Shown one piece after another: positions 34,525 to 44,382 of a stretch of DNA of 50,467 nucleotides. The stretch is from Fluviicola sp. (GTDB lineage Bacteria > Bacteroidota > Bacteroidia > Flavobacteriales_D > Crocinitomicaceae): the NCBI GenBank assembly GCA_031260455.1, contig JAIRJW010000056.1, forward strand, positions 1-50,467, given 5' to 3'. The translations under genes were made by a program, and so were the position numbers. Under the pieces are notes generated by a model. The model saw only the letters and a program-made list of their open reading frames with translations, did no database searches and had not been told where the DNA came from. Every line of letters begins with the position of its first letter. The first letter of the stretch is position 1.

Positions 34525-37500
34525 ATGACTCGTTTTTTATTCATCATTCTGTTAAGTGTTCTTTGCTTCCGGGCAAATGCTACGCACGTAATGGGTGGTG
34601 AAATTACCTGGAAATGTACCGGAAACGGTTATGTTTTTCAACTGGTTTTTTACCGCGATTGTAACGGGGTAGATGTCAATCCGATCTCGGAAACGCTGAA
34701 AATCTGGAATCATCCGACTTTATCAACTATTTCGCTTTTGTTTGTCAGTCGCACAGATATTTCTCCGGTTTGTACAGCTGTTACAGGCTCTCCGACTCCT
34801 TTACACTGCGGTACCGGAGCAAACGGCGGAAATGGGGTAGGAGCAATCGAAAAGATTATTTATGAATCAAACCCGGTGACTATTTCCGGAGTACCGCCTG
34901 CCCAGGGCTGGATCATTACATACAGCAACTTTTCCAGGAACGGAAGTATTACCAACCTGGTAAACCCGACGAATTACGGAATAACGATCCGCGCAACAAT
35001 GTATGCTGTTCCCGGGGCCGCCAGCGGAGTATGCAGTGACAATTCTCCACGGTTTTTACAGGACCCTTACCTGGTGCTGTGTGCCGGAGAAAACTACGAA
35101 TACAACATGCACCCCGCGGATGTGGACCTGGATTCTGTTGTGACTATTCTCGCAGCGCCAATGGACCGCATTGAAGGAATAACATACAATCCGCCGTTAG
35201 ATCCGGATTATGTTCCTTATGAACCCGGTTTCAGTGCAACAAATCCTACACCGGATGCAACATTCAACGCTGGAAATATTCCGTTGACACTGGATCCGCA
35301 AAGCGGGCATTTGAGCTTTCGTTCGTTTACCATCGGGGGATTTGTGGTCAAAGTCATTGCACAATCCTATCGGAATGGAGTATTAATCGCGGAAGTGGAG
35401 CGTGAAATGCAGCTGATTGTCACAAACTGTAACGGAAATAACAATGCTCCAGTGATCACCGGGCCATTTGGTGGTCTGTTCGAAACGACAGTCATTGCGG
35501 GAACTACAGTGAATTTCACGCTTCAGGCAACAGATGCAGAGTTCTTACAGGATGGAACGCCACAGAGTAATTACCTCACAGTGAGTGGCATTGAATTTGG
35601 AACAAATTTCACCAGTACAACCGGGTGCGACATCGCTCCTTGTGCAACACTGAACCAAACGCCAGTCATTACGGGAACACAGGGAGTTTCAACCAATTTC
35701 TCCTGGCAAACAGATTGTGCTCACCTGGTGGATGCACACGGAAATATTGACGATGAGAAAGATTACACATTTGTGTTCCGGGTGCAGGACAACTACTGCC
35801 AGATTCCGAAAATGACCTTCAAAACGGTTATCATTCATGTGAAAAACCCGGGCTTGATTCATGCCACATCGATTGACTGCATTTCGACCCAGGCAAATGG
35901 TAATATGAATATTTCCTGGAATCCGGTGTCGAATCCGAATAATACTTTTGTTGATTTCGAACTCTATTCTATACAAAACGGTCTGATCGGAAATTACCCG
36001 ATCGGAACAACAACCGTAACTGTTCCGGCTCCTGCTACGGACAATGATTATTATATCCTGGTGAAATCCGGATGTAACATGGCACTGTCAAGTGATACGG
36101 TGAAGAACGTGCACCTGGATTTATTTAACCCGGCAAACGGAACAGCTGTCCTGAACTGGAACCTTCCGGCCCCAAACCCAATTCCGGGAATGGATAACTT
36201 CTGTACAATCTATAGAGAATACCCGACCGGAACCTGGACTCAGCGTGCTGTTCTGCCTTATTCTGCCACACATTTCATCGACACAATTGATATTTGTTCG
36301 GCATTCCTGAACTACCAGGTGGTTTATTCCACGCCAACCTGTCAGTGGTCGTCCAATATTATCGGGGATAACCTGCAGGACGACATTACGCCGAAAATAC
36401 CGGAAATATACAGTGTTTCAGTTGATACGGCTTCCGGAAACGTGATGATTACCTGGAATCAGAACCAGGCTCCGGACACGTATGGATACATTGTTTACCA
36501 CAAAGATGCAAATGGGTTTATTGTCGAAATCGATACCGTTTGGGGAATTGCGAATACAACTTACACACATCCTATTTCGGTTACCGGTCCGGAAACATAT
36601 TCGATTGCAGCCTTCGATTCCTGCTTCACACCAGCGATTCCGCCAACGTACCAGACTTCTGCAAAAGCAGAACCACAAACTAGTATGTACCTGACTTTTA
36701 CTACAAATAGTTGTACTTCTCAGGCCGAGTTGAGTTGGACACCTTATGTGGGATGGGGTGGGATGCTGACCGATTACACTATTTTCGTCAAGGAAAACAA
36801 CGGACCGTGGACAGCTGTTGCAAACACCTCGGGCGGATCGTATAATTTGACTCTGATTCCGCTTCAGAACTACAAAGTGGCGATCCGGGCGAATAACGCA
36901 AATGGTCATGAAGCCTTTTCAAACCTCCGGACTTTTATAATCACAGCTCCGAATGCCCCAGCGGTGAATTACCTGAGGGTAGCAACTGTTGATCAGAATA
37001 CAATTGTGCTACGCCATCAAATTTCCGTGGGAACAAACGTAAAAGCGGTACGTTTTGAAAAATTCAATGCTGGAACCGGGCAATTTGATTTGTTGGAAGA
37101 AGTTCCGGCAACTACCCCGACGCTTTCCATTACGGATACAGACGTGGATGTGGATAATTTCAGCTATACCTACCGGGCGATTGTGATCGACAGTTGTGGA
37201 AATCAGGGGGGTATTTCCAATCGTGCAAGAACCATTTTGCTGAAAGTGACAGCCGATCAAACCCATCTGACCACACAGCTGAACTGGACACCTTACGGAG
37301 ATTACGATGGCGGAGTTTTACAATACCAGATCTACCGCGGAATTGACGGAATTTTTCCGGCTACTCCAACAGTCGTTGTTTCACCGGATCAGCGTTATTT
37401 CGAAGACCTGGTTGATGAATTAGGCTTCGAACACAGCGGAAAAGTATGTTATTACGTCATTGCTGAGGAAGCAATCGATCAGTACGGAATCCAGGAGCTG

Positions 37501-37812
37501 AGTCTGTCGAACGATGCCTGTGCGGTGATTGAGCCGTTGGTCTACATCCCGAATTCATTTACACCAGGTGGAATCAACCCGGTTTTTATTCCTGTAGTTT
37601 CGTTCCAGGATGTTTCCAAGTATGAGTTTTCAATCATAGACCGGTGGGGACAACTGGTGTTTCAGTCACATGATCCGGCAATTGGCTGGGACGGCCATCA
37701 CCAGCAAAGTGGGAAACTGGTTGCTCCGAATGTGTATGTTTATGTACTCAAAGTAGTGGACGGAAATAATCAGGAATATTATTTCCGCGGGAATGTGACA
37801 GTCATTCACTGA
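34525..37812 (+). CDS. Large secreted protein with T9SS type B (gliding motility-associated) C-terminal domain
   Basis: The 1095-residue product has a signal peptide (about 1-19, ending CFRANA) followed by THVMGGEITWKCTGNGY and FYRDCNG, an N-terminal domain common in Bacteroidota cell-surface proteins. The middle contains a Ca/Cys-rich region and several fibronectin-III-like repeats (from about residue 440 to 1000), with many Thr, Asn and Pro. The last 90 residues form the type B sorting signal: VYIPNSFTPGGINPVF, FSIIDRWGQLVFQSHDPAIGWDGH, GKLVAPNVYVYVLKVVDG and YYFRGNVTVIH. Export through the type IX secretion system to the cell surface is thus expected. Specific function is unknown; an adhesin-like role is a guess. 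Confidence 0.93.
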   Translation: MTRFLFIILLSVLCFRANATHVMGGEITWKCTGNGYVFQLVFYRDCNGVDVNPISETLKIWNHPTLSTISLLFVSRTDISPVCTAVTGSPTPLHCGTGANGGNGVGAIEKIIYESNPVTISGVPPAQGWIITYSNFSRNGSITNLVNPTNYGITIRATMYAVPGAASGVCSDNSPRFLQDPYLVLCAGENYEYNMHPADVDLDSVVTILAAPMDRIEGITYNPPLDPDYVPYEPGFSATNPTPDATFNAGNIPLTLDPQSGHLSFRSFTIGGFVVKVIAQSYRNGVLIAEVEREMQLIVTNCNGNNNAPVITGPFGGLFETTVIAGTTVNFTLQATDAEFLQDGTPQSNYLTVSGIEFGTNFTSTTGCDIAPCATLNQTPVITGTQGVSTNFSWQTDCAHLVDAHGNIDDEKDYTFVFRVQDNYCQIPKMTFKTVIIHVKNPGLIHATSIDCISTQANGNMNISWNPVSNPNNTFVDFELYSIQNGLIGNYPIGTTTVTVPAPATDNDYYILVKSGCNMALSSDTVKNVHLDLFNPANGTAVLNWNLPAPNPIPGMDNFCTIYREYPTGTWTQRAVLPYSATHFIDTIDICSAFLNYQVVYSTPTCQWSSNIIGDNLQDDITPKIPEIYSVSVDTASGNVMITWNQNQAPDTYGYIVYHKDANGFIVEIDTVWGIANTTYTHPISVTGPETYSIAAFDSCFTPAIPPTYQTSAKAEPQTSMYLTFTTNSCTSQAELSWTPYVGWGGMLTDYTIFVKENNGPWTAVANTSGGSYNLTLIPLQNYKVAIRANNANGHEAFSNLRTFIITAPNAPAVNYLRVATVDQNTIVLRHQISVGTNVKAVRFEKFNAGTGQFDLLEEVPATTPTLSITDTDVDVDNFSYTYRAIVIDSCGNQGGISNRARTILLKVTADQTHLTTQLNWTPYGDYDGGVLQYQIYRGIDGIFPATPTVVVSPDQRYFEDLVDELGFEHSGKVCYYVIAEEAIDQYGIQELSLSNDACAVIEPLVYIPNSFTPGGINPVFIPVVSFQDVSKYEFSIIDRWGQLVFQSHDPAIGWDGHHQQSGKLVAPNVYVYVLKVVDGNNQEYYFRGNVTVIH

Positions 37813-37814
37813 TA

Positions 37815-37865
37815 AAAAGGCGGTTTTCGGCTCAGATTAGCAGATTTCCTTGGTAAACGCCTTTT
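37815..37865 (+). terminator. Possible terminator after the T9SS protein gene
   Basis: AAAAGGCG at 37815-37822 and TTT beyond a one-base bulge pair with AAACGCCTTTT at 37855-37865 around a loop of about 30 bases, starting 3 bases after the stop codon. The 3' arm ends in T's, so it may terminate transcription in the plus direction. The long loop lowers confidence. Confidence 0.4.
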
Positions 37866-37910
37866 CATTGATCGGTGGTGTCAAATTATTCTTCCGGAAT
37901 GGGAGTAACA

Positions 37911-37930
37911 AATTTTCACTGGTGAAAATT
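37911..37930. promoter_or_regulatory. Dyad operator candidate upstream of the ClC transporter gene
   Basis: AATTTTCAC (37911-37919) and GTGAAAATT (37922-37930) are perfect inverted arms separated by two bases. The site lies about 100 bases before the transporter gene, where a dimeric regulator might bind. No matching regulator gene is adjacent. Confidence 0.4.
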
Positions 37931-38029
37931 ATCGTGATGTTGTTTTTAGTTTCTCAAAACTTCCTGCTTCAGTGCTGAAAAAACCGGTTTTTTACATGCT
38001 ATTCTGAATCGGATATTGTATTTTTGAGG

Positions 38030-39814
38030 ATGTTGTCTCGATTTTTTCGAAAACTGAACGGTGGGATTTTCTTTCTGAGAAACAGTTTAAGTCCGCGGCA
38101 GTTTCTGCTTATTTCCAGTGTTTTAGTTGGTTTGTCATCTGCTTTGGCGGTTATTATACTGAAGTCTTTTGCTCACATGGTACTGCTTTTCGCAAAAAAC
38201 CTGAACCACCGCTTACATTTCAAATATCTGGATTTTATATTGCCGGTTTTCGGAATTGTATTAACAATCTGGATTACTAAGCGCCTGCTTAATGGAAAAC
38301 TGGAAAAAGGAACCTGGCGGATCATTTATGCCATTACGAAGAAATCAAGCATCATGCCACGCAAGCAGATGTATGCCCAAGCTATCACTTCATCAGTGAC
38401 CGTCGGTTTTGGCGGTTCTGCCGGGTTGGAATCTCCGGTAACGATTACAGGGGCTGCTTTCGGTTCGAATTATGCACGGGTTTACAAGCTGACAACAAAA
38501 GAGCGCACCTTACTTCTTGCCTGCGGAGTTGCTGCCGGAATTGCTTCGGCCTTTAATGCACCAATTGCCGGAGTATTGTTTACACTGGAAGTATTGCTGG
38601 CTGATGTCGGAATCACAGCCTTTATTCCATTGATGCTGGCTGCGGCCTCCGGAGCCTTGCTTTCCGCTGCGATTCTGAATGAGAGTATTTTGTTATCGTT
38701 TAAAAATATAGCGGAATTTGAAATAAAGAATGTACCGTTTTATGTGATTTTGGGTGTTCTTACAGGCTTTATTTCCATATACCATTCCCGCGTTTTCAAT
38801 AAGGTGGAAACCTGGATGGAGCAAGTAAAGCTGAAACCGTATCAAAAAGGAATTTTCGGTGCTTTACTCTTGTCTGTACTAATCTTTATTTTTCCGTCCC
38901 TGTTCGGTGAAGGATATGACAGTATTCGTTTGCTGTCTGCGGAAAAAGTATTCGGCTTATTGGAAGGAACCTTGTTTGAATCCTTTAATGAATCCTGGTT
39001 TCCTTTATTGTTTATCGGAGCAGTGATTTTCCTGAAAGCCATTGCGACCGGGTTGACATTGGGCTCCGGAGGAAACGGGGGAAATTTTGCACCATCGCTT
39101 TTTGTGGGAAGCTACACCGGATTTGCTTTTGCCTATGGCTGGAATCTCGCAGGATTGGGTTTTGTTCTACCTGTAACTAATTTTACGATGGTCGGAATGG
39201 CTGGTTTGCTCAGTGGTTTGTTTCATGCACCTTTGACTGCGATCTTCCTCATCGCTGAAATCACAGGAGGTTACGGACTGATGATCCCGCTGATGATCGT
39301 TTCTTCCATTAGTTTTGCGATTTCTAAGCGTTATTCGAATCATTCGATGGATATTGTAAAGCTGGCAGGAAAAGGTCATGTAGTGCGTGCAGACAAAGAC
39401 CGGCATGTGCTGTCTTCGATTGATAGTGCGGATATCCTGGAGAAAACTCTCGTGGTTTTGAAACCGACTGATACGATCGCAACCTTTTTTGCGACCATTC
39501 AATATACGCACCAGGCATTGATCCCGATTGTATCCGATAACGGGATTCTGCTTGGGATGATCTACCTGGATGACCTTCCGACTATTCTCCCGGTTTATTC
39601 CGCCGAGCCGAATACACCGCTTGAACAAGTCATGGAACCGGTTCGTTATTCCTTAAATTCACAGAATACAGTAGAACAAATCATGGAGATGTTCGAACAT
39701 TCGAAGCTGAATTATTTGCCCGTAATCGATAATGACCAGGTGTTGGGTTATTATTCGAAACGTCGCCTGCTGGAAGCATACCGGAATAAGGTCATGGATA
39801 GTATGGTGGAGTAG
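38030..39814 (+). CDS. ClC-family chloride channel/transporter with C-terminal CBS domains
   Basis: The product (594 residues from ATG 38030; a TTG at 38024 would add two) is a ClC protein with about ten to twelve membrane helices in the first 430 residues. Selectivity motifs are visible: GFGGSAGLESP, in which the Glu matches the gating glutamate of exchangers, and GSGGNGGNFAPSLFVGS with the G-x-F-x-P motif. Two CBS domains follow (about 450-590), with VLKPTDTIATFFATI, ALIPIVSDNGILLGMIYLDDL and NYLPVIDNDQVLGYYS, which may bind adenine nucleotides. Chloride/proton exchange or chloride conduction is the family role. A 20-base dyad lies upstream. Confidence 0.95.
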   Translation: MLSRFFRKLNGGIFFLRNSLSPRQFLLISSVLVGLSSALAVIILKSFAHMVLLFAKNLNHRLHFKYLDFILPVFGIVLTIWITKRLLNGKLEKGTWRIIYAITKKSSIMPRKQMYAQAITSSVTVGFGGSAGLESPVTITGAAFGSNYARVYKLTTKERTLLLACGVAAGIASAFNAPIAGVLFTLEVLLADVGITAFIPLMLAAASGALLSAAILNESILLSFKNIAEFEIKNVPFYVILGVLTGFISIYHSRVFNKVETWMEQVKLKPYQKGIFGALLLSVLIFIFPSLFGEGYDSIRLLSAEKVFGLLEGTLFESFNESWFPLLFIGAVIFLKAIATGLTLGSGGNGGNFAPSLFVGSYTGFAFAYGWNLAGLGFVLPVTNFTMVGMAGLLSGLFHAPLTAIFLIAEITGGYGLMIPLMIVSSISFAISKRYSNHSMDIVKLAGKGHVVRADKDRHVLSSIDSADILEKTLVVLKPTDTIATFFATIQYTHQALIPIVSDNGILLGMIYLDDLPTILPVYSAEPNTPLEQVMEPVRYSLNSQNTVEQIMEMFEHSKLNYLPVIDNDQVLGYYSKRRLLEAYRNKVMDSMVE

Positions 39815-39995
39815 CGAAAATTTTACATTGTTTGCTAATTTTAAGATTCTGAAATTCAGGGATGTGATTAATACCAGATGGATTTCTTCTGCCGGGGAAC
39901 CTTAAGTGCGGAATTGAGTAACGGGAATTTCATAAAGAAATGTTGTTACAACCTGCAAAAGTAATTCATTTAGGGTAAATATGTACTTTTACTTC

Positions 39996-40964
39996 ATGCA
40001 ACGCTTTTTAGTCATTCAAACGGCATTTTTGGGAGATGTGATTCTGGCAACTCCGGTGATGGGCGAATTAAAGCGTTTGTATCCGGAAGCTCAGATTGAT
40101 GTATTGGTTCGAAAGGGAAATGAGGCAATACTGAAGAATCATCTTGCGATTCATGAAGTATTTTCGTTCAATAAGAAAGAGGGAAAATGGAAAGAAATGT
40201 ACCGCCTGATCCGGGTTTTCCGGTCAAAGAAATACGATGAGGTTATTAACCTGCAGCGCTTCGGAAGTTCGGGAATTATTACTTTTCTTTCGGGTGGAAA
40301 ACAAAAAGTGGGTTTCGACAAGAACCCTTTCTCTTTTTGCTATGACATCAAAATTAAACATGAAATCGGGAGTGGAAAGCACGAAGTAGAACGCAACCTG
40401 GAATGCATTGCGCATCATGGTGCACAGAAACTGGTTCGGCCAACGGTATATCCTTCTGATTCGAATCGGCAAAAAGTAGCGATTTATACGCAGATACCTT
40501 TTTATACTTTGGCTCCTGCTTCTGTGTGGTTTACCAAGCAATTGCCAGAGGCTAAATGGGTAGAGCTGGCGAATAACCTCAAAAACAAGGGAACAGTTTA
40601 CCTGATTGGTGGTCCGGCTGATATGGATTTATGTCAGAGAATCATTGAAGCAGCAGGTTTGCCAACGAAAAATAACCTGGCAGGAAAGCTGAACTTACTG
40701 GAATCCTGTGCTTTGCTCGAAAAAACTATCCGCTGTTTTGTTAACGATTCGGGACCGCTTCACATGGCAACGGCTGTCAATGCGCCAGTTACCGCTTTTT
40801 TCTGTGCTACGGTATCACGTTTTGGCTTTGGTCCGCTTTCGGATGATAGCGAGATTCGGGAAACGACGGAAGAATTGATATGCAGGCCTTGCGGGTTGCA
40901 TGGTGGAAAAGTGTGTCCGGAGGGGCATTTCAAATGTGGGAATATCGATGTGAGCATTCTTTGA
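39996..40964 (+). CDS. Glycosyltransferase family 9 (heptosyltransferase-like)
   Basis: The product is 322 residues from ATG 39996 (an ATG 15 bases upstream adds MYFYF, unlike the family). It has the GT9 start FLVIQTAFLGDVILATPVMGELKRLYPEAQIDVLVRKGN, the middle YDEVINLQRFGSSGI and KVGFDKNPFSF, and the sugar-nucleotide region TLAPASVWFTKQLPEAKWVELA, VYLIGGPAD and the CFVNDSGPLHMATAVNAPVTAFF motif. The C-terminus has a Cys-rich ICRPCGLHGGKVCPEGHFKCG. GT9 enzymes add heptose or related sugars to lipopolysaccharide core in the cytoplasm; here lipid A-core or O-chain synthesis is inferred. It ends against the convergent histidine kinase gene, with a strong palindrome in between. Confidence 0.93.
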   Translation: MQRFLVIQTAFLGDVILATPVMGELKRLYPEAQIDVLVRKGNEAILKNHLAIHEVFSFNKKEGKWKEMYRLIRVFRSKKYDEVINLQRFGSSGIITFLSGGKQKVGFDKNPFSFCYDIKIKHEIGSGKHEVERNLECIAHHGAQKLVRPTVYPSDSNRQKVAIYTQIPFYTLAPASVWFTKQLPEAKWVELANNLKNKGTVYLIGGPADMDLCQRIIEAAGLPTKNNLAGKLNLLESCALLEKTIRCFVNDSGPLHMATAVNAPVTAFFCATVSRFGFGPLSDDSEIRETTEELICRPCGLHGGKVCPEGHFKCGNIDVSIL

Positions 40965-40996
40965 ATCTCCATATCGCAATATTGCGATATGGAGAT
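40965..40996. terminator. 32-base perfect palindrome, likely bidirectional terminator
   Basis: ATCTCCATATCGCAAT at 40965-40980 and its exact complement at 40981-40996 form a 32-base perfect palindrome. It fills the 33-base gap between the convergent stop codons at 40964 (plus) and 40998 (minus), so a shared transcription terminator is likely. Neither side has a long T-run. Nineteen of its bases (CCATATCGCAATATTGCGA) recur at 30516-30534. Confidence 0.6.
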
Positions 40997-40997
40997 A

Positions 40998-42557
40998 TTA
41001 CTTCAGGGGCAGACTGATCCGGATAGTAGTTCCCTTCCCGATTTCCGAATGAAGTACATAAACTTTCCCCTTGTGATATTCTTTCACGATGCGCTTCACT
41101 AATGAAAGTCCCAGTCCCCAGCCTCGTTTCTTGGTTGTGTAGCCTGGTTCGAAAATGGATTTGAACTGTTTGGGCAGCAAGCCTTTCCCGGTGTCCGAAA
41201 TATCAATATAAACACGTGAAGGAGCTGTTTTGATGGCTACATCCAGCTTTCCTTTCGATTCCATGGCATCTACTGCGTTCCGGATAATATTTTCCATCAC
41301 CCATTCCATTAGCTGTTTGTTGTGGTTCACCTGTACAATTTCTTCACCAATATGTGTAGTCATTTCTACTTTTTGCGAAATCCTCGGACGCAGGTATTCC
41401 ATCACCCCCTGGATAGTCAGGCGAATATCGCTTTGCGTGAGATGCGTTTCCGAGCCGATCTTGGAAAAACGTTGCGAAACAGTATCCAGGCGTTCCACAT
41501 CTTTCTGCATTTCAGAAATGATTCCGGGATCCACTTGTTGCGTTTCCAGTAACTGGATCCAGGCCATAAGCGAAGAAAGCGGTGTTCCCATCTGGTGTGC
41601 TGTTTCTTTTGCCATCCCGGCCCAAACCTGGTTTTGTTCTGCTTTCCGGAAGGTACTGAAGAGCAGGTAACCGATAAAAATAAAAACGCCAATAATCAAA
41701 AACTGGATATAAGGAAAAAACTGTAGCTGCTTCAATTCGCCGGAATTGTCAAAATATAACAGGTTTTCCTGGTTCGGACCGAAAGAAATCACAATGGGAT
41801 CATTGACTTTCTCAAGTGAATTCAGCGTTTTTTTTAGGTTTTTAGGATTGGTTTTTTCTTTTGGCAGGTTGCTGGCGATGAGCGAGTCTTTTTCTCCGTT
41901 CATCAATACGACGGGAATCAATTTGGAATCGTTGATCATTTCGTTGTTGAATGCATGGATCAGTGAATCGCGTTCCCCTTCCAGCTGAATGGTACGTTTA
42001 GTATCACTATAGTATGAAGTCATGGTTAAGCCTTTGACCACTTCAATACTGAGAGGTGGATGTTTTTTGGCCCAGACACCCGTTAAAACCAATAAGCTGT
42101 CTTCCAGTTTCCGGACCAGTTCTTTACGGCTTAAATCCGGGTAAATCGGGCGCAGGTTACTGGTGTCGAAATCAATATTGGTATAGCTGGAAATCTGTCT
42201 GTCGCCGTCAACGAGAATGACCGGAATATCCTTGTTTTCACTGATAATTGTAATTGGAAAGTGGTAATCCGGGATTGCATCTCCTGTAATCGGTTTGGAA
42301 ATTTCCTTCGTTGCTTCCAGGTAAAGCTTGATTTTCCTCCGCTCGTAGCCGTGCAGCTGCTGGAAAGCCCGGTCTGTGAATTCGACCAGCTCCGCTTTTT
42401 TCTTGATTGCATCGGCCCACTGTTTGGCACGCAGACGTTCGCGATCCGATACTTTTTGAACAGTAGAATTAGATACCCAAAGCGATATGGCTACGGTAAT
42501 TAATGCAATCACCAGCAGGACAATTTTCCATTTCTGTTTATTGGAGTATAAATTCAT
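40998..42557 (-). CDS. Membrane sensor histidine kinase
   Basis: The 519-residue product has a first membrane helix (about 11-28), a periplasmic sensor region (about 30-280), a second membrane helix (about 282-302), then the transmitter. The phosphoacceptor is His321 in AKETAHQMGTPLSSLMAW. The ATP-binding domain has N-box MENIIRNAVDAM, G1 DISDTGKGLLPKQFKSIFEPGYTTKKRG, G2 GWGLGLSLVKRIVKEYHKG and the C-terminal GTTIRISLPL. The sequence following G2 is usual for HWE-free, HisKA-type kinases of Bacteroidota. No response regulator gene lies next to it, so the partner is encoded elsewhere. The stimulus is unknown. Confidence 0.95.
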   Translation of the reverse strand: MNLYSNKQKWKIVLLVIALITVAISLWVSNSTVQKVSDRERLRAKQWADAIKKKAELVEFTDRAFQQLHGYERRKIKLYLEATKEISKPITGDAIPDYHFPITIISENKDIPVILVDGDRQISSYTNIDFDTSNLRPIYPDLSRKELVRKLEDSLLVLTGVWAKKHPPLSIEVVKGLTMTSYYSDTKRTIQLEGERDSLIHAFNNEMINDSKLIPVVLMNGEKDSLIASNLPKEKTNPKNLKKTLNSLEKVNDPIVISFGPNQENLLYFDNSGELKQLQFFPYIQFLIIGVFIFIGYLLFSTFRKAEQNQVWAGMAKETAHQMGTPLSSLMAWIQLLETQQVDPGIISEMQKDVERLDTVSQRFSKIGSETHLTQSDIRLTIQGVMEYLRPRISQKVEMTTHIGEEIVQVNHNKQLMEWVMENIIRNAVDAMESKGKLDVAIKTAPSRVYIDISDTGKGLLPKQFKSIFEPGYTTKKRGWGLGLSLVKRIVKEYHKGKVYVLHSEIGKGTTIRISLPLK

Positions 42558-42642
42558 CTGTTGCGAATGTAAATAAAAACGTTGTTCTATCAGGTAAATT
42601 GTCTGTATTCCAATCTTTTTAATTTCGTTTTTATGAAGCAGT

Positions 42643-42703
42643 CAACCTTCTTCAAAAAGAAACGATTCCGTTTCACATCTTTTTCTGCTGATGGAGAAGG
42701 TTG
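42643..42703. promoter_or_regulatory. Long nested hairpin in the leader of the class II fumarase gene
   Basis: Three nested stems fall in one 61-base span: CAACCTTCT (42643-42651) with AGAAGGTTG (42695-42703), AAAAA (42654-42658) with TTTTT (42680-42684), and GAAACG (42659-42664) with CGTTTC (42669-42674) around ATTC. It ends 60 bases before the fumarase ATG. No T-run follows on either side. It may be a leader RNA structure or a remnant of a mobile repeat. Confidence 0.45.
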
Positions 42704-42763
42704 ATGCATTAAGGGATAAATAACTAACTTGTGCGTTATAATTTTATTCTCAAAACCGGAATC

Positions 42764-44152
42764 ATGGAATATAGAATTGAAAAGGATACGATGGGTGAAG
42801 TAAAAGTACCTGCTAATGCTTATTGGGGTGCTCAAACCGAACGGAGTATTGAGAATTTTAAAATCGCACAGGATATCAACAAAATGCCGAAGGAAATTAT
42901 CCGGGCTTTTGCCTACCTGAAAAAAGCAGCGGCTCTGACCAACCTGGATGCAGGAATTTTATCCCGGGAAAAATCGGATCTGATCGGGAAAGTGGCAGAT
43001 GAAATTCTGGAAGGAAAGCTTGACGATCAGTTCCCGCTGGTGGTTTGGCAGACAGGAAGCGGCACACAAAGCAATATGAATGTAAACGAGGTAATTGCTT
43101 ACCGTGCTCATGTCATCAATGGCGGTGCGCTGACTGATAAGGAAAAAGTTCTGCATCCGAATGATGATGTGAACAAATCGCAATCTTCCAATGATACCTT
43201 TCCTACTGCCATGCATATTGCGGCTTATAAAATCCTGGTCGAAGTGACGATTCCTGGAATTGAAAAACTGCGGGATACGCTGGCTCAGAAAAGCAGCGAT
43301 TACATGCATGTAGTGAAAATCGGGCGCACTCACTTTATGGATGCTACTCCGCTTACCCTGGGACAGGAAATCAGCGGATACGTAAGTCAGTTGAACCATG
43401 GTCTGAAGGCAATCAAAAATACCCTGGCACATTTGAGTGAACTGGCTTTGGGTGGAACAGCTGTCGGAACTGGAATCAATACGCCTCCGGGGTATTCGGA
43501 AAATGTAGCGAAACACATTGCCAGTTTAACAAACTTACCTTTTATTACTGCCGAAAACAAATTTGAAGCGCTCGCAGCCCATGATGCTGTTGTGGAAGCT
43601 CATGGAGCTTTGAAAACTATTGCAGTAAGTCTGATGAAAATCGCCAACGATGTCCGTATGCTTTCTTCCGGCCCACGAAGCGGAATTGGAGAGATTTTCA
43701 TTCCGGACAACGAACCGGGATCTTCCATCATGCCCGGAAAAGTGAACCCGACTCAATGTGAAGCACTGACAATGATTGCGGCGCAGGTCATGGGAAATGA
43801 TGTGGCGATTAATATTGGAGGAGCAAGTGGACATTTTGAACTGAATGTTTTCAAGCCGGTGATGATCTGTAATTTTCTGCATTCTGCACGCCTGATAGGT
43901 GAAGGATGTGTTTCGTTTAACGACAAATGTGCTGCTGGAATTGAACCTTTAGCCGCAAACATCAAAAAACACCTTGACAACAGCCTGATGCTCGTAACGG
44001 CATTGAATACAAAAATCGGCTACTACAAGGCAGCTGAAATTGCTCAGAAAGCACACAAAGAAGGAACAACTCTGAAAGAAATGGCTGTTCAGCTCGGGTA
44101 TTTGACTGCGGAGGAATTTGATGCATGGGTAGTTCCGGAGAAGATGGTTTAA
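42764..44152 (+). CDS. fumC: Fumarate hydratase class II
   Basis: The 462-residue product (from ATG 42764, the family start [18 protein letters not shown]) is the oxygen-stable, iron-free class II fumarase that interconverts fumarate and malate in the citric acid cycle. Marks seen are [75 protein letters not shown], and the superfamily signature [15 protein letters not shown] near residues 318-331. Upstream frames (ATG 42731) are not part of the enzyme. The gene is single, with a long hairpin in its leader, and converges on the outer membrane receptor gene. A class I fumarase is encoded 3.2 kb away. Confidence 0.96.
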   Translation: MEYRIEKDTMGEVKVPANAYWGAQTERSIENFKIAQDINKMPKEIIRAFAYLKKAAALTNLDAGILSREKSDLIGKVADEILEGKLDDQFPLVVWQTGSGTQSNMNVNEVIAYRAHVINGGALTDKEKVLHPNDDVNKSQSSNDTFPTAMHIAAYKILVEVTIPGIEKLRDTLAQKSSDYMHVVKIGRTHFMDATPLTLGQEISGYVSQLNHGLKAIKNTLAHLSELALGGTAVGTGINTPPGYSENVAKHIASLTNLPFITAENKFEALAAHDAVVEAHGALKTIAVSLMKIANDVRMLSSGPRSGIGEIFIPDNEPGSSIMPGKVNPTQCEALTMIAAQVMGNDVAINIGGASGHFELNVFKPVMICNFLHSARLIGEGCVSFNDKCAAGIEPLAANIKKHLDNSLMLVTALNTKIGYYKAAEIAQKAHKEGTTLKEMAVQLGYLTAEEFDAWVVPEKMV

Positions 44153-44382
44153 GAATGAATTACTTAATTGCGAACAGGGAAGAGCCGAAAGGAAAATTGA
44201 GTTCATAATACAGTTAATGGTGGCTGGTAAGGGGAATTATGTACTTAAGTCAGTTTCTTTTTAAGAATAGTTTTTTGTAAATTACAAAATCCTTTTAAGT
44301 CATCTCGTCTCTGTAACATTGTAAGTATCTGGAGCTGATTTGATAGCATTGTCAGATAACATTTCGCTTAATATCAGACGTA

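Noticed and set aside
38019..38026. TATTTTTG match to the minus-7 promoter box at the ClC gene start
   Set aside because: It overlaps the start codon region and has no TTG about 20 bases upstream, so transcription from it could not include the start.
42590..42835. 81-residue minus-strand frame in the fumarase leader
   Set aside because: It crosses the fumC start and the nested hairpin, has no recognisable features and is best explained as chance.
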